DNA of 31,482 bases from CAZAAW01 sp964483325 (GTDB lineage: Bacteria; Pseudomonadota; Alphaproteobacteria; Rhizobiales; Kaistiaceae). Positions 23,116 to 31,482 of the stretch are shown here, one piece after another (the first letter of the stretch is position 1; each line of letters begins with the position of its first letter). Where the stretch lies: contig CAZAAW010000028.1 of assembly GCA_964483325.1 (NCBI GenBank), forward strand, positions 1-31,482, in the 5' to 3' direction. The notes under the pieces were generated by a model. That model ran no database searches. It saw only the letters and a program-made list of their open reading frames with translations, and had not been told where the DNA came from. Made by a program: the position numbers and the translations under genes.

Positions 23116-24144
23116 TCAGCCGCCGGTCATGCTCATGTGGCGGCTGACGGCGGGGCGGGCGCCGCGGCGTTCGATGACGAAGTCGTGGCCCTTCGGCTTG
23201 CGCGAAATGGCCTCGTCGATCGCCGTCTGCAGCAGGGCGTCGCTTTCCGAGGCGCGCAACGGCGCCCTGAGGTCGGTGGCGTCCTCCTGGCCGAGGCACA
23301 TGAAGAGCGTGCCGGTGCAGGTGACGCGGACGCGGTTGCAGCTCTCGCAGAAATTATGCGTCAGCGGCGTGATGAAGCCGAGCCGGCCGCCGGTCTCGGC
23401 GACCTTGACATAGCGCGCCGGGCCGCCGGTCTTGTAGGGGATGTCGGTAAGCGTCCAGCGCCGCTCGAGGCGCTGGCGCACCAGCGACAGCGGCAGATAC
23501 TGGTCGGTGCGGTCGGGCTCGATATCGCCGAGCGGCATCGTCTCGATCAGCGTGATGTCCATGCCGCCGCCATGTGCCCAGGCGATAAGCTCCTCCAGCT
23601 CGTCCTCGTTCTCGTCCTTGAGGGCGACGGCGTTGATCTTCACGGCGATGCCGGCGCGCTGCGCCGCGGCGATGCCGGTCATCACCTTGCCGAGGTCGCC
23701 CCAGCGGGTGATGCGGCGGAAGCGGTCCGGGTCGAGCGTGTCCACCGAGACATTGATGCGGCGCACGCCGTAGCCGGCGAGCTCGTCGGCGAAGCGGGCG
23801 AGCTGCGAGCCGTTGGTGGTCAGCGTCAGCTCGTCGAGGGCGCCGCTGTCCAGGTGCCGCGACAGCAGCTTGAAAAGGTGCATGACGTTGCGCCGCACCA
23901 GCGGCTCGCCGCCGGTCAGGCGCAGCTTGCGGACGCCGCGCGTCACGAAGGCGCTGCACAGCCGGTCGAGCTCTTCCAGCGTCAGCAGGTCCTGCTTCGG
24001 CAGGAAGGTCATTTCCTCGGCCATGCAGTAGACGCAGCGGAAGTCGCAGCGATCCGTCACCGACACCCGAAGATAGGTGATCGCGCGGCCGAACGGATCG
24101 ACAAGCGGCGCCGTGTCTCCCGCCGCCGGCACCATCGGGCGCAT
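23116..24144 (-). CDS. moaA: GTP 3',8-cyclase MoaA, molybdenum cofactor biosynthesis
   Basis: Predicted 342-aa radical SAM enzyme that converts GTP to 3',8-cyclo-7,8-dihydro-GTP, the first step of molybdopterin synthesis. The N-terminal 4Fe-4S cysteines are in CDFRCVYC (C33, C37, C40), followed by LRLTGGEPLVRR (74-85). The second, substrate-binding cluster uses C266, C269 and C283 in NFCESCNRVRVTCTGTLFMC. The protein ends in the catalytically required Gly-Gly (MSMTGG). All elements and the length are normal. No other moa gene is adjacent, so it is a lone locus here. The start at 24144 or the Met three codons later would both serve. It is divergent from the DUF971 gene across 136 bases with a palindrome, and its 3' end abuts the repeat array. 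Confidence 0.96.
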   Translation of the reverse strand: MRPMVPAAGDTAPLVDPFGRAITYLRVSVTDRCDFRCVYCMAEEMTFLPKQDLLTLEELDRLCSAFVTRGVRKLRLTGGEPLVRRNVMHLFKLLSRHLDSGALDELTLTTNGSQLARFADELAGYGVRRINVSVDTLDPDRFRRITRWGDLGKVMTGIAAAQRAGIAVKINAVALKDENEDELEELIAWAHGGGMDITLIETMPLGDIEPDRTDQYLPLSLVRQRLERRWTLTDIPYKTGGPARYVKVAETGGRLGFITPLTHNFCESCNRVRVTCTGTLFMCLGQEDATDLRAPLRASESDALLQTAIDEAISRKPKGHDFVIERRGARPAVSRHMSMTGG

Positions 24145-24198
24145 TGCTTCTCTCCCCCGAGGCTCGACCGCCGGCCGTGTGCCGGCGGACCGTTATAT

Positions 24199-24213
24199 CC
24201 TATTGGCAATAGG
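24199..24213. promoter_or_regulatory. 15-bp palindrome in the moaA/DUF971 divergent promoter region
   Basis: CCTATT-GGC-AATAGG is a perfect inverted repeat with a three-base centre. It sits in the only AT-rich patch (GTTATATCCTATTGGCAATA) of the 136-base region between the two divergent genes. It could be an operator for either gene. No known factor was recognised with confidence; it is not a full ModE site. Confidence 0.4.
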
Positions 24214-24280
24214 GCTGGCGTTCAACGGATTGCACCTGCCGCAACGACGCACTAAGCCGCCATCAACCCCGGGGAGCGAT

Positions 24281-24670
24281 ATGCCCGACAGCAAGCCATC
24301 CGACCGCAAACCCTGGCCGACGGAGATCCGCCTCGCCAGGGACCGCACGACGCTGACGGTCCGCTTCGACGACGGCAGCAGCTTCGCCTTTCCGGCCGAA
24401 TATCTGCGCGTGCTGAGCCCGTCGGCGGAGGTGCAGGGCCACAGCCCGGCGCAGCGCGTCACGGTGCCGGGGCGGCGGCATGTGCGCATCGTCGCCGTCG
24501 AGCCGGTGGGCAATTACGCCGTGCGCCTCACCTTCGACGACCGGCACAATACCGGCATCTATACCTGGGACTATTTCCACCGGCTCGGCACCGAGCAGGA
24601 CGACCTGTGGGCCGGCTATCTCGCCGATCTCGCCGCCAAGGGTCTCAGCCGCGACCCGCCGGCGCGATGA
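24281..24670 (+). CDS. DUF971 / gamma-butyrobetaine hydroxylase N-terminal-like domain protein
   Basis: Predicted 129-aa soluble protein consisting of a single DUF971 (GBBH-like N-terminal) domain. Family features are WPTEIRLARDRTTLTVRFDDG, FAFPAEYLRVLSPSAEVQGH, VAVEPVGNYAVRLTFDDRHN, then GIYTWDYFHRLG. Stand-alone DUF971 proteins often lie near Fe-S assembly genes such as mrp, but their role is unsettled. The small metal site of the domain in human BBOX1 uses cysteines that are not seen here. The start at 24281 is supported by GGGGAG at proper spacing. The stop overlaps the next start as ATGA. It is divergent from moaA, itself an Fe-S enzyme, which fits an Fe-S-related context but is only suggestive. 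Confidence 0.88.
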   Translation: MPDSKPSDRKPWPTEIRLARDRTTLTVRFDDGSSFAFPAEYLRVLSPSAEVQGHSPAQRVTVPGRRHVRIVAVEPVGNYAVRLTFDDRHNTGIYTWDYFHRLGTEQDDLWAGYLADLAAKGLSRDPPAR

Positions 24671-25404
24671 GCCTGCCGGGCTTCTTGCGCCGGCCGGCGC
24701 CGCTGCAGGGCTATGTCTATGCCGGGCAGGCGGAGGACGGCCCGCTGCGCGGCGCTGTGCCCGGCGCCGTGGTCCGCACGGCGCGGCCCGGGCCGCCCTG
24801 GATCGTCGTCGACCATGCGCTGGAGACGGTCGTTCCGGTGCCGTGGCCGGGGCGGCTGTGGCAGGTGCAGGCGACGCGGCCGGCGGCGGCAGCGGACCAG
24901 CCCTTCGAGACCGCCGGCTATACGCGCGCCAGCGAGGTCCGCGTCCTCGGCGAAGTGCCGCTCGCCCGCCTCTTCGGGCCGCAGGGCGAGCATGTCCTGC
25001 CGGTGATCGACGCCGCCGGCGGCATCGGCCTTGCCGAAGCGGTGCGCCTGGCGGATGCGCGGCATGAGGGAGCGGCCGCTGCCCGCCAGCGCCTGTGGCG
25101 CGCCTGGGGCGCCGGCGCGGCGGCCGGCACGGCGATGCTTCTCGCCGTGCCGGGGCGGCGGGGCGGCAGCCCGATCAATGTGGGCCTGCGCGTCGTCCAT
25201 GGCGCGGTCCTGCGCCGTGCCGAGGCACTGGCGGGCGATGCGGCGTTCGAGATCGCCGGCGAGGACAGGTTCCTGCGCGAGCCGTGGCAGGGCGCCGGCA
25301 TCGCCCTGTGCGATGCAGCGCTCGCCCTGGGCGATGCCGGATCGCTGCCGGCGGATGACCGCGCCATGCTGCTCGCCGCCTGGCACGCCGTCTTTCCCGC
25401 CTGA
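24667..25404 (+). CDS. Unrecognised protein translationally coupled to the DUF971 gene
   Basis: Predicted 245 aa. I do not recognise the family. It has no signal peptide, no membrane helix apart from a weak Ala/Gly-rich stretch (about 150-163), and a single cysteine late in the chain. The composition is Ala, Gly, Arg and Pro rich. Readable pieces are PGFLRRPAPLQGYVYAGQAE, PPWIVVDHALETVVPVPWPG, GYTRASEVRVLGEVPLARLF and the C-terminal DRAMLLAAWHAVFP. The alternation of hydrophobic strands suggests a mainly beta N-terminal half and a helical C-terminal half. The start was chosen at the ATGA overlap with the DUF971 stop, the only reading that avoids a long overlap. Codon use matches neighbouring genes and the antisense frame has no known family, so I regard it as real. 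Confidence 0.75.
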   Translation: MSLPGFLRRPAPLQGYVYAGQAEDGPLRGAVPGAVVRTARPGPPWIVVDHALETVVPVPWPGRLWQVQATRPAAAADQPFETAGYTRASEVRVLGEVPLARLFGPQGEHVLPVIDAAGGIGLAEAVRLADARHEGAAAARQRLWRAWGAGAAAGTAMLLAVPGRRGGSPINVGLRVVHGAVLRRAEALAGDAAFEIAGEDRFLREPWQGAGIALCDAALALGDAGSLPADDRAMLLAAWHAVFPA

Positions 25405-25422
25405 CTGGGGCGCCAAAACGAA

Positions 25423-25452
25423 AAGGGGCCGGCGCATGATCGCCGGCCCCTT
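25423..25452 (-). terminator. Rho-independent-type terminator of the L,D-transpeptidase gene
   Basis: A perfect 12-bp stem, AAGGGGCCGGCG at 25423-25434 pairing with 25441-25452, closes a 6-base loop. Read on the minus strand the stem is followed by TTCGTTTTGG, the U-rich tail expected of a terminator. It lies 46 bases after the L,D-transpeptidase stop. It also sits just after the convergent 24667-25404 gene and may act in both directions. Confidence 0.75.
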
Positions 25453-25498
25453 CCGTTCTCAGCCCCGGAGCCTTGCGGCTCCAACTCAGTCCTGCCGG

Positions 25499-26107
25499 TC
25501 AGCGCAGGACCACCACCTTGGTCCCGACGGAAACCAGGCCGTAGAGGTGGGTGACGTCGTCATTGGTCATCCGGATGCAGCCCGACGACACGGCATGGCC
25601 GATGGTCGAGGGCTGGTTCGAGCCGTGAATGCGGTAGAGCGAGCTGCCGATATAGAGGGCGCGCGCCCCGAGCGGATTGTCCGGGCCGCCCGGCATGTAG
25701 GCCGGCAGGCCCGGCTGGCGCCGGCGCATCTGGGCCGGCGGCGTCCAGCCCGGCCACTCCGCTTTGCGCGAGATGCGGTTGGTGCCGGACCACTGGAAGC
25801 CCTCGCGGCCGACGCCGACGCCGTAGCGGATCGCCTTGCCCGGCTCGTAGACATAGTAGAGCCGGCGCTCGGAGGTGCTGACGACGATGGTGTTGGGGCC
25901 GTAGGGGCCGTCATAGTCGATATATTCGCGCGGGATCGCCGAGGCGCCGCCGCGGCCGATCTGCGCCAGGGCGGCGGCGCTGGTGTCGTACTCCACCCAT
26001 TTGCCGGAACCCTGGTCCCAATAGGTCTTCAGCTCGGCCTGCGCGCCGGCCGAGGCGAACGCCATGCCGGCGCCCAGCGCCAGCACGGCAAGGAAAAGCT
26101 TCCGCAT
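25499..26107 (-). CDS. Periplasmic L,D-transpeptidase (YkuD family)
   Basis: Predicted 202 aa. A signal peptide is at residues 1-24 (MRKLFLAVLALGAGMAFASA, cleavage near AQA). The YkuD catalytic domain covers about 72-202: TIVVSTSERRLYYVYEPGKA, then RIHGSNQPSTIGHAVSSGCIRM with H161, H171, catalytic C177 and R179. The enzyme cross-links peptidoglycan stems through 3-3 bonds or attaches proteins to peptidoglycan, in the periplasm. No LysM or PG-binding domain is present, so it is a minimal ErfK-like protein; alphaproteobacteria usually carry many paralogues. The ATG at 26107 was chosen because it begins a clean signal peptide. A clear terminator follows. Its promoter must lie within 26108-26409, which otherwise holds no gene. 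Confidence 0.94.
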   Translation of the reverse strand: MRKLFLAVLALGAGMAFASAGAQAELKTYWDQGSGKWVEYDTSAAALAQIGRGGASAIPREYIDYDGPYGPNTIVVSTSERRLYYVYEPGKAIRYGVGVGREGFQWSGTNRISRKAEWPGWTPPAQMRRRQPGLPAYMPGGPDNPLGARALYIGSSLYRIHGSNQPSTIGHAVSSGCIRMTNDDVTHLYGLVSVGTKVVVLR

Positions 26108-26379
26108 CCTGCAAGTCCTTCCAGAGGTCAGTCTGTTCTTACCGGGCGGTCTTCCGCCCTTGCCCCTTCTGTGACGCATTCCTGCCCGCAACCGCCATCC
26201 TCCCGCAAGGCTTGAGGCAAGGCCGGGATGCTCAGGCGACCGTATTCACGGCCGACTGTTGTTCCGGCGCAACGAAATGGCGCCGAGATCACCGGCGCCT
26301 CACGCCGCCGTGATCGGAAAGGCTGGAATCCTGCGAAGGAAGCCCGGCCGGCGCTGTGGCGCCAAAGCCGCAGGGGAGG

Positions 26380-26403
26380 GGGCCGCGACGCGCCTCGCGG
26401 CCC
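26380..26403 (-). terminator. GC-rich hairpin after the DAHP synthase gene, weak terminator candidate
   Basis: GGGCCGCGA at 26380-26388 pairs with 26395-26403 around a 6-base loop, six bases past the DAHP synthase stop on the minus strand. No U-run follows, so it is a weak or Rho-assisted terminator at best. In the rest of 26108-26379 I see only a small GGGCGG-TCTT-CCGCCC hairpin near 26145 and no gene. Confidence 0.4.
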
Positions 26404-26409
26404 TGATTC

Positions 26410-27822
26410 TCAGGCCAGCGCCACCGCCGGCAGCGCCGGCACGGTGCGGTTCCGCTTCAGGAGATCGGAGACCAGGAAGGCCAGCTCCAGCGACTGGTCG
26501 GCATTGAGCCGCGGGTCGCAATGGGTGTGGTAGCGGCTGGAGAGATCGGCCTCGGTGATCGCCCGGGCGCCGCCGATGCACTCGGTGACGTTGCTGCCGG
26601 TCATCTCGATATGCAGGCCGCCCGGCACCGTGCCCTCCGCCTGGTGGACGGCGAAGAAGCTCTCCACCTCGCGCAGGATCAGGTCGAAGGGGCGGGTCTT
26701 GTAGCCGCTGCTCGCCTTGATGGTGTTGCCGTGCATCGGGTCGCAGGCCCACACGACGGTGCGGCCCTCGCGCTCGATGCGGCGGATCAGCGGCGCCAGG
26801 TGCTTCTCGACCCGGTCGGCGCCGAAGCGGCAGATCAGCGTCAGCCGCCCCGCCTCGTCCTCCGGGTTGAGGAGGTCGACGAGCTGCATCAGGTCGTCGG
26901 CGCTCATCGACGGGCCGCATTTGAGGCCGATCGGGTTGCGGATGCCGCGGCAATATTCGACATGGGCGTTGCCGGGCTGGCGCGTCCTGTCGCCGATCCA
27001 CAGCATGTGGCCGGAGGTGGCGTACCAGTCGCCGGTCGTCGAATCGACGCGGGTCAGCGCCTCCTCGTAGCCGAGCAGCAGCGCCTCGTGGCTGGTGAAG
27101 AATTCCGTCGTGCGCAGGCCCGGCATGGTGTCGGGATTGACGCCGCAGGCGCGCATGAAGGCGATCGCCTCGGAGATGCGGTCGGCGATCTCCTGGTACT
27201 GGTTGCTCTGCGGGCTGTCCTTGACGAAGCCCAGCATCCACTGGTGGACGTGCTCCAGATTGGCGTAGCCGCCCTGGGCGAAGGCGCGCAGGAGGTTGAG
27301 CGTCGCCGCCGACTGGCGGTAGGCCATTTCCAGCCGCCCCGGATCGGGGACGCGCGCCGCGTCGGTGAACTCGATGCTGTTGACGATGTCGCCGCGATAG
27401 GTCGGCAGCTCGACATCGCCCTGCTTCTCGACCGGCGCCGAGCGCGGCTTGGCGAACTGGCCGGCGATGCGGCCGACCTTCACCACCGGCATGGCGCCGG
27501 CATAGGTCATCACCACCGCCATCTGCAGGAACAGGCGGAACAGGTCGCGGATATTGTCGGCGCGGTGCTCGGCGAAGCTCTCGGCGCAGTCGCCGCCCTG
27601 CAGCATGAAGGCCTCGCCGGCGGCGACGGCGGCAAGGTTGCGCTGCAGCGTGCGCGCCTCGCCGGCAAAGACCAGCGGCGGATAGGTGGCGAGCCGATCC
27701 TCCACGGCGGCCAGCGCGGCTGCGTCGGGATAGGCCGGGGCCTGTTCGACGGGCAGGGTGCGCCAGCTGTCCGGGGTCCACGATTTCGCGGGGCGCGAAC
27801 GGGGCGGGGTCGGCTTGGTCAT
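26410..27822 (-). CDS. Class II 3-deoxy-7-phosphoheptulonate (DAHP) synthase
   Basis: Predicted 470 aa. It condenses phosphoenolpyruvate and erythrose-4-phosphate, the first step of the shikimate pathway to aromatic amino acids. Class II (plant/actinobacterial AroA-II) signatures are FMLQGGDCAESFAEH, with metal-binding C79, then VVKVGRIAGQFAKPRS, GYEEALTRVDSTTGDWYATS, HMLWIGDRTRQ, KCGPSMSADDLMQL and VVWACDPMHGNTI. The length is typical and no fused chorismate mutase is present. The start at 27822 is supported by AGGAG upstream; the longer in-frame reading runs into non-conserved GC-rich DNA. It is divergent from the ABC exporter across 269 bases holding both promoters, none of which I could assign. 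Feedback control by aromatic amino acids is likely for the class but not visible here. Confidence 0.96.
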   Translation of the reverse strand: MTKPTPPRSRPAKSWTPDSWRTLPVEQAPAYPDAAALAAVEDRLATYPPLVFAGEARTLQRNLAAVAAGEAFMLQGGDCAESFAEHRADNIRDLFRLFLQMAVVMTYAGAMPVVKVGRIAGQFAKPRSAPVEKQGDVELPTYRGDIVNSIEFTDAARVPDPGRLEMAYRQSAATLNLLRAFAQGGYANLEHVHQWMLGFVKDSPQSNQYQEIADRISEAIAFMRACGVNPDTMPGLRTTEFFTSHEALLLGYEEALTRVDSTTGDWYATSGHMLWIGDRTRQPGNAHVEYCRGIRNPIGLKCGPSMSADDLMQLVDLLNPEDEAGRLTLICRFGADRVEKHLAPLIRRIEREGRTVVWACDPMHGNTIKASSGYKTRPFDLILREVESFFAVHQAEGTVPGGLHIEMTGSNVTECIGGARAITEADLSSRYHTHCDPRLNADQSLELAFLVSDLLKRNRTVPALPAVALA

Positions 27823-28091
27823 GGCATAGGCTCCTGGGCGGATCGCTCTTTTGGGCGATCGCTCTTTCGGCGCATCCGCCAGTCGAAATGTCACGAATGC
27901 GCCAGCGTGGCGGCTTATACACCGCGCCCGGCGCCGGTGCCACCGCGCCGGGGCAGGGCGGCCGCCCGCCCCATGCAGAACGGCCGGCCGGCGTCGCGGG
28001 GCTGGACGCGCCCCGGCGGAACATATAGTCAGGCGCTCCCCTTTTGCCTCGACCGACACTGCCGCCGCCAGTTCCCCCGCCGAGGAGCAGG

Positions 28092-29017
<926 letters not shown>

Positions 29018-29021
<4 letters not shown>

Positions 29022-29809
29022 GCCAGCGCGACTTCGCAGTGCCGTTCTTCAACCTGCGCTCGGTCTGGACCGTCTTCCAGTGGGAGATCGGCCGGTCGCT
29101 GCGCACCCTGCTGCAGAGCCTGGCGACGCCGGTCATCTCGACGGCGCTCTATTTCGTGGTGTTCGGCGCGGCGATCGGCGGCCGCATGGCCGATGTCGGC
29201 GGCGTTTCCTATGCCGCCTTCATCGTGCCCGGGCTGATCATGATGACGCTCTTCACGCAGAGCATCTTCAACGCCTCCTTCGGCATCTATTTTCCGAAAT
29301 TCATCGGCACGATCTACGAGGTCCTGTCGGCACCGATCTCGTCGCTGGAGATCGTCGTCGCCTATGTCGGGGCGGCGGCGGTGAAGTCGATCGTCCTCGG
29401 CCTGGCGATCCTGGCGACGGCGACGCTGTTCGTGGAGGTCCACATCGCCCATCCGTTCTGGATGGTCGCCTTCCTGGCGCTGATCTCCTTCACCTTCAGC
29501 CTGTTCGGCTTCATCATCGGCATCTGGGCGAAGGGCTTCGAGCAGCTGCAGTTCATCCCGATGCTGATCATCATGCCGCTGACCTTCCTCGGCGGCGCCT
29601 TCTATTCGATCGAGATGCTGCCGCCCTTCTGGCAGAAGGTGACGCTGTTCAACCCGGTCGTCTACCTGATCAGCGGCTACCGCTGGAGCTTCTACGACAC
29701 GGCCGATGTCGGCGTCGCCGTCAGCCTCGGCATGACGCTGGTGTTCCTGGCGATCTGCCTGGCGGTGGTCGTCTGGATGTTCCGCACCGGCTACCGGCTG
29801 AAGAGCTGA
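29018..29809 (+). CDS. ABC-2 type exporter permease (NodJ/YadH-like)
   Basis: Predicted 263-aa inner-membrane protein with six hydrophobic segments and the ABC-2 architecture. An amphipathic start FQWEIGRSLRTLLQSLATPV leads into segment 1. GVSYAAFIVPGLIMMTLFTQ, SLFGFIIGIWAKGFEQLQFI and PLTFLGGAFYSIEMLPPFWQ follow, with a conserved FNPVVYLISGYRWSFY before the last segment. The LTFLGGAFY-S-ML-P motif is characteristic of the YadH/NodJ branch. It is translationally coupled to the ATPase gene (ATGA). It ends four bases before the convergent glutathione reductase stop, so terminators for both must lie inside the opposing gene or be Rho-dependent. The substrate cannot be inferred. Confidence 0.94.
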
Positions 29810-29813
29810 GCCG

Positions 29814-31205
29814 CTACTCCGCCGCGGCGCGCCGGTAGCGCGCCGCCGGCTCGCGCATGGTGACGATCTCCTCGGCCATCGTCGGGTGCAGCGCCATCGT
29901 CGCATCGAGGTCGGCCTTGGTCGCCCGGAGCTTGAGCGCGACGCCCATCAGCTGCGCCATCTCGGCCGCGTCGGGGCCGAGGATATGGCAGCCGAGCAGC
30001 CGGTCGCTGCGCCCGTCCACCACAAGCTTGATCAGCATCTTCTCGGCGCGGCCGGAGAGCTGGTTGCGCATCGGCGTGAAGGACGTCTTGTAGATGTCGA
30101 CGGCGTCGTACTCCTCGCGCGCCGTCTCCTCCGTCAGGCCGACGACGCCGGCTTCCGGCGTGCCGAACACCGCGTGCGGCACGTTGGAGTGGTCGACGAT
30201 CGTCGGCCGGCCGCCGAACACGGTATCGGCGAAGGCGTGGCCCTCGCGGATCGCCACCGGCGTCAGGTTGACCTTGTTGGTGACGTCGCCGACGGCATAG
30301 ATGCTGGGGACGGTGGTGCGCATCTCGGCGTCGACCATCACCGCGCCGGCCGGGTCGAGCGCCACGCCGGCCTTCTCCAGGCCGAGGCCGCGCGTATAGG
30401 GCGAGCGGCCGATGGCGAGGAGGATCTGGTCGGCGACGACATCCTCGGCGCCGCCGACCCGCCCGACCAGCCCGGCCTCGGTCCTGTCGATGCGCGAGAA
30501 GGTGGTGTTGCCGCGCATGACGATGCCGCGCTGCTCCAGCGCCGCATGCATGCCGGTACGGATGTCGCCGTCGAAGCCGCGCAGCAGCTCGCTGCCGCGG
30601 AAGACAAGCGTCGTCTCGGCGCCGAGGCCGGCAAGGATGCTGGCGAACTCGATCGCCACGAAGCTCGCCCCGACGATGGCGATGCGGCGCGGCATTTCGG
30701 GCAGGTCGAACATCTCGTCCGAGGTGACGGCATGCTCGGCGCCGGGCAGGCGGCGGTCGATATTCGGCCGGCCGCCGGTGGCGATGAGGATATATCGCGC
30801 CGTCACAAGGCGGTCCTCGCCGACCAGGCGCAGCGTATGCGCGTCCTCCAGCTCGGCGCGGGTGTCGAGGAGCGTCACGCCGGCACTGGCGAGGTTGCGG
30901 GTATAGATGGCGCTGAGCCGGGCGATCTCGCGGTCCTTGGCGGCGATCAGCCGCGACCAGTCGAAGCTTACATCGCCGACCGTCCAGCCGAAGCCGGCGG
31001 CGTCCTCGAAATCGTCGGCATAGCGCGCCGCATAGACCATGAGCTTCTTCGGCACGCAGCCGCGGATGACGCAGGTGCCGCCGACGCGGCTTTCCTCCGC
31101 CAGCGCGACGCGGGCGCCGTGCCGCGCGGCGATGCGGGCGGCGCGCACGCCGCCCGAGCCGCCGCCGATGACGAAGAGGTCATAGTCGAATGTCGTTGCT
31201 GCCAC
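29814..31205 (-). CDS. gor: Glutathione-disulfide reductase
   Basis: Predicted 463-aa FAD-dependent cytosolic enzyme that regenerates GSH from GSSG with NADPH. The FAD motif is GGGSGGVRAARIAARHGARV (14-33). The redox disulfide lies in VGGTCVIRGCVPKKLM (C45, C50). The NADPH fold is near IAIVGASFVAIEFASILAGL, and SIYAVGDVTNKVNLTPVAI is the FAD-closing segment. The dimer-partner catalytic pair is in HPTMAEE (H440, E445). GCVPKK separates it from lipoamide and mercuric reductases. The N terminus and length match bacterial Gor. The NADPH loop with Arg (FRGSELLRGFD) fits NADPH. No OxyR site or partner gene is evident; the 277 bases upstream hold repeats and the window end. Confidence 0.94.
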   Translation of the reverse strand: MAATTFDYDLFVIGGGSGGVRAARIAARHGARVALAEESRVGGTCVIRGCVPKKLMVYAARYADDFEDAAGFGWTVGDVSFDWSRLIAAKDREIARLSAIYTRNLASAGVTLLDTRAELEDAHTLRLVGEDRLVTARYILIATGGRPNIDRRLPGAEHAVTSDEMFDLPEMPRRIAIVGASFVAIEFASILAGLGAETTLVFRGSELLRGFDGDIRTGMHAALEQRGIVMRGNTTFSRIDRTEAGLVGRVGGAEDVVADQILLAIGRSPYTRGLGLEKAGVALDPAGAVMVDAEMRTTVPSIYAVGDVTNKVNLTPVAIREGHAFADTVFGGRPTIVDHSNVPHAVFGTPEAGVVGLTEETAREEYDAVDIYKTSFTPMRNQLSGRAEKMLIKLVVDGRSDRLLGCHILGPDAAEMAQLMGVALKLRATKADLDATMALHPTMAEEIVTMREPAARYRRAAAE

Positions 31206-31350
31206 AGCCAGTCCCCGTATGCGGTCTCAGGAGGGGAATGTGGCCCCCGGCAGGCGCAACGGCAACCGCGACCAGACGTCCACCGGCCCGGTAGGGAAGT
31301 TCGCACCACATGGCCGGCGCACCGGCAGCGTCATCGCGAGCCTCCCGATG

Positions 31351-31404
31351 GCGTTCCCCACCCGACCCCGGCTCCGCCGGGGCCACCCCCCGGATCAAGT
31401 CCGG
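31351..31404. repeat. Short GC-rich palindromic repeat, copy 3, with appended CCGGATCAAGTCCGG hairpin
   Basis: TTCCCCACCCGACCCCGGCT followed by CCGCCGGGGCCACCC matches 5290-5330 and the reverse complement of 65-108. It is followed directly by the 15-base hairpin CCGGATCAAGTCCGG (31390-31404), also seen at 5196, 15415 (inverted) and 22338. The unit lies just inside the right IS-like end. Confidence 0.65.
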
Positions 31405-31422
31405 GGGCAGGCTCTCCCCCTG

Positions 31423-31476
31423 CGGGTTGTATGGACCGGGGACATGGTGGACATGCGTTCGGAGACATCGTGGACA
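31423..31476 (-). mobile_element. IS21/IS481-like terminal sequence, right copy (inverted)
   Basis: Its reverse complement, beginning TGTCCACGATGTCTCCGAAC, matches the left-edge sequence 7-60 at about 46 of 54 positions, with the same tandem TGTCCACC/ATGTCYCCG units. The TGT tip points out of the window. It may be a remnant end, or the end of a separate element outside. Family naming is inferred from layout only. Confidence 0.5.
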
Positions 31477-31482
31477 GTTTTC

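Noticed and set aside
24181..24215. ModE operator or molybdenum-cofactor riboswitch before moaA
   Set aside because: Only a short TTATAT patch resembles a ModE half-site, and no Moco-type RNA fold could be traced in the 136 bases. The clear palindrome has a different sequence.

Overview
The window is GC-rich and packed with genes on both strands. It looks like chromosomal DNA of an alphaproteobacterium, probably of the Hyphomicrobiales (Rhizobiales). The reasons are an alphaproteobacterial LexA box (GTTC-N7-GTTC) in front of imuA-imuB-dnaE2, a histidine kinase with a PleC/DivJ/PdhS-type HisKA domain, a class II DAHP synthase, and intergenic palindromes of a kind common in rhizobial genomes. 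No rRNA, tRNA, CRISPR array, phage gene or transposase gene was seen. Assignments come from reading the sequence and recalling families; no search was run.

Layout. 1-389: an inverted IS-like end, a short palindromic repeat and an AT-rich leader. 390-4230: a periplasmic oxidation operon with a PQQ alcohol dehydrogenase, a c-type cytochrome and an exported pentapeptide-repeat protein. 4406-5059: a 3-methyladenine-type DNA glycosylase. 5060-5606: no gene, but two repeat structures. 5607-6275 (-): an O-methyltransferase. 6432-11969: the SOS mutasome imuA-imuB-dnaE2, with a LexA box inside its promoter. 11997-15338 (-): a membrane histidine kinase, an exported rhodanese and an orphan HigA-like antitoxin. 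15787-16293: an Lrp/AsnC regulator. 16296-17881 (-): an AlkD-like glycosylase coupled to a beta-hydroxyacid dehydrogenase. 18346-19536: Mrp/ApbC. 19546-22076 (-): a DUF3144 protein, an EamA transporter and a sarcosine/N-methyltryptophan oxidase. 22077-23115: a tandem repeat array split by a 173-bp MITE-like element. 23116-24144 (-): moaA. 24281-25404: a DUF971 protein and an unrecognised partner. 25499-27822 (-): an L,D-transpeptidase and class II DAHP synthase. 28092-29809: an ABC-2 exporter. 29814-31205 (-): glutathione reductase. 31206-31482: the matching short repeat and the inverted IS-like end.

How the genes fit together. The first three genes form a plausible periplasmic electron-transfer unit: alcohol to PQQ to cytochrome c, plus an accessory protein of unknown role. 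DNA damage repair recurs in separate transcription units: an AAG-type glycosylase, the error-prone ImuABC system and an AlkD-type glycosylase. Mrp and MoaA belong to Fe-S and molybdenum-cofactor metabolism. The remainder is housekeeping metabolism and envelope biology.

The least ordinary material lies between genes. It comprises at least three repeat families, an array carrying a nested MITE-like insertion, a roughly 250-bp nested palindrome, and near-matching inverted IS-like ends at both window edges. I did not find a convincing new multi-gene system. The best leads are the dehydrogenase operon with its possible lanthanide signature and unexplained third gene, the DUF971 plus unknown-protein pair, and the nested mobile repeats.
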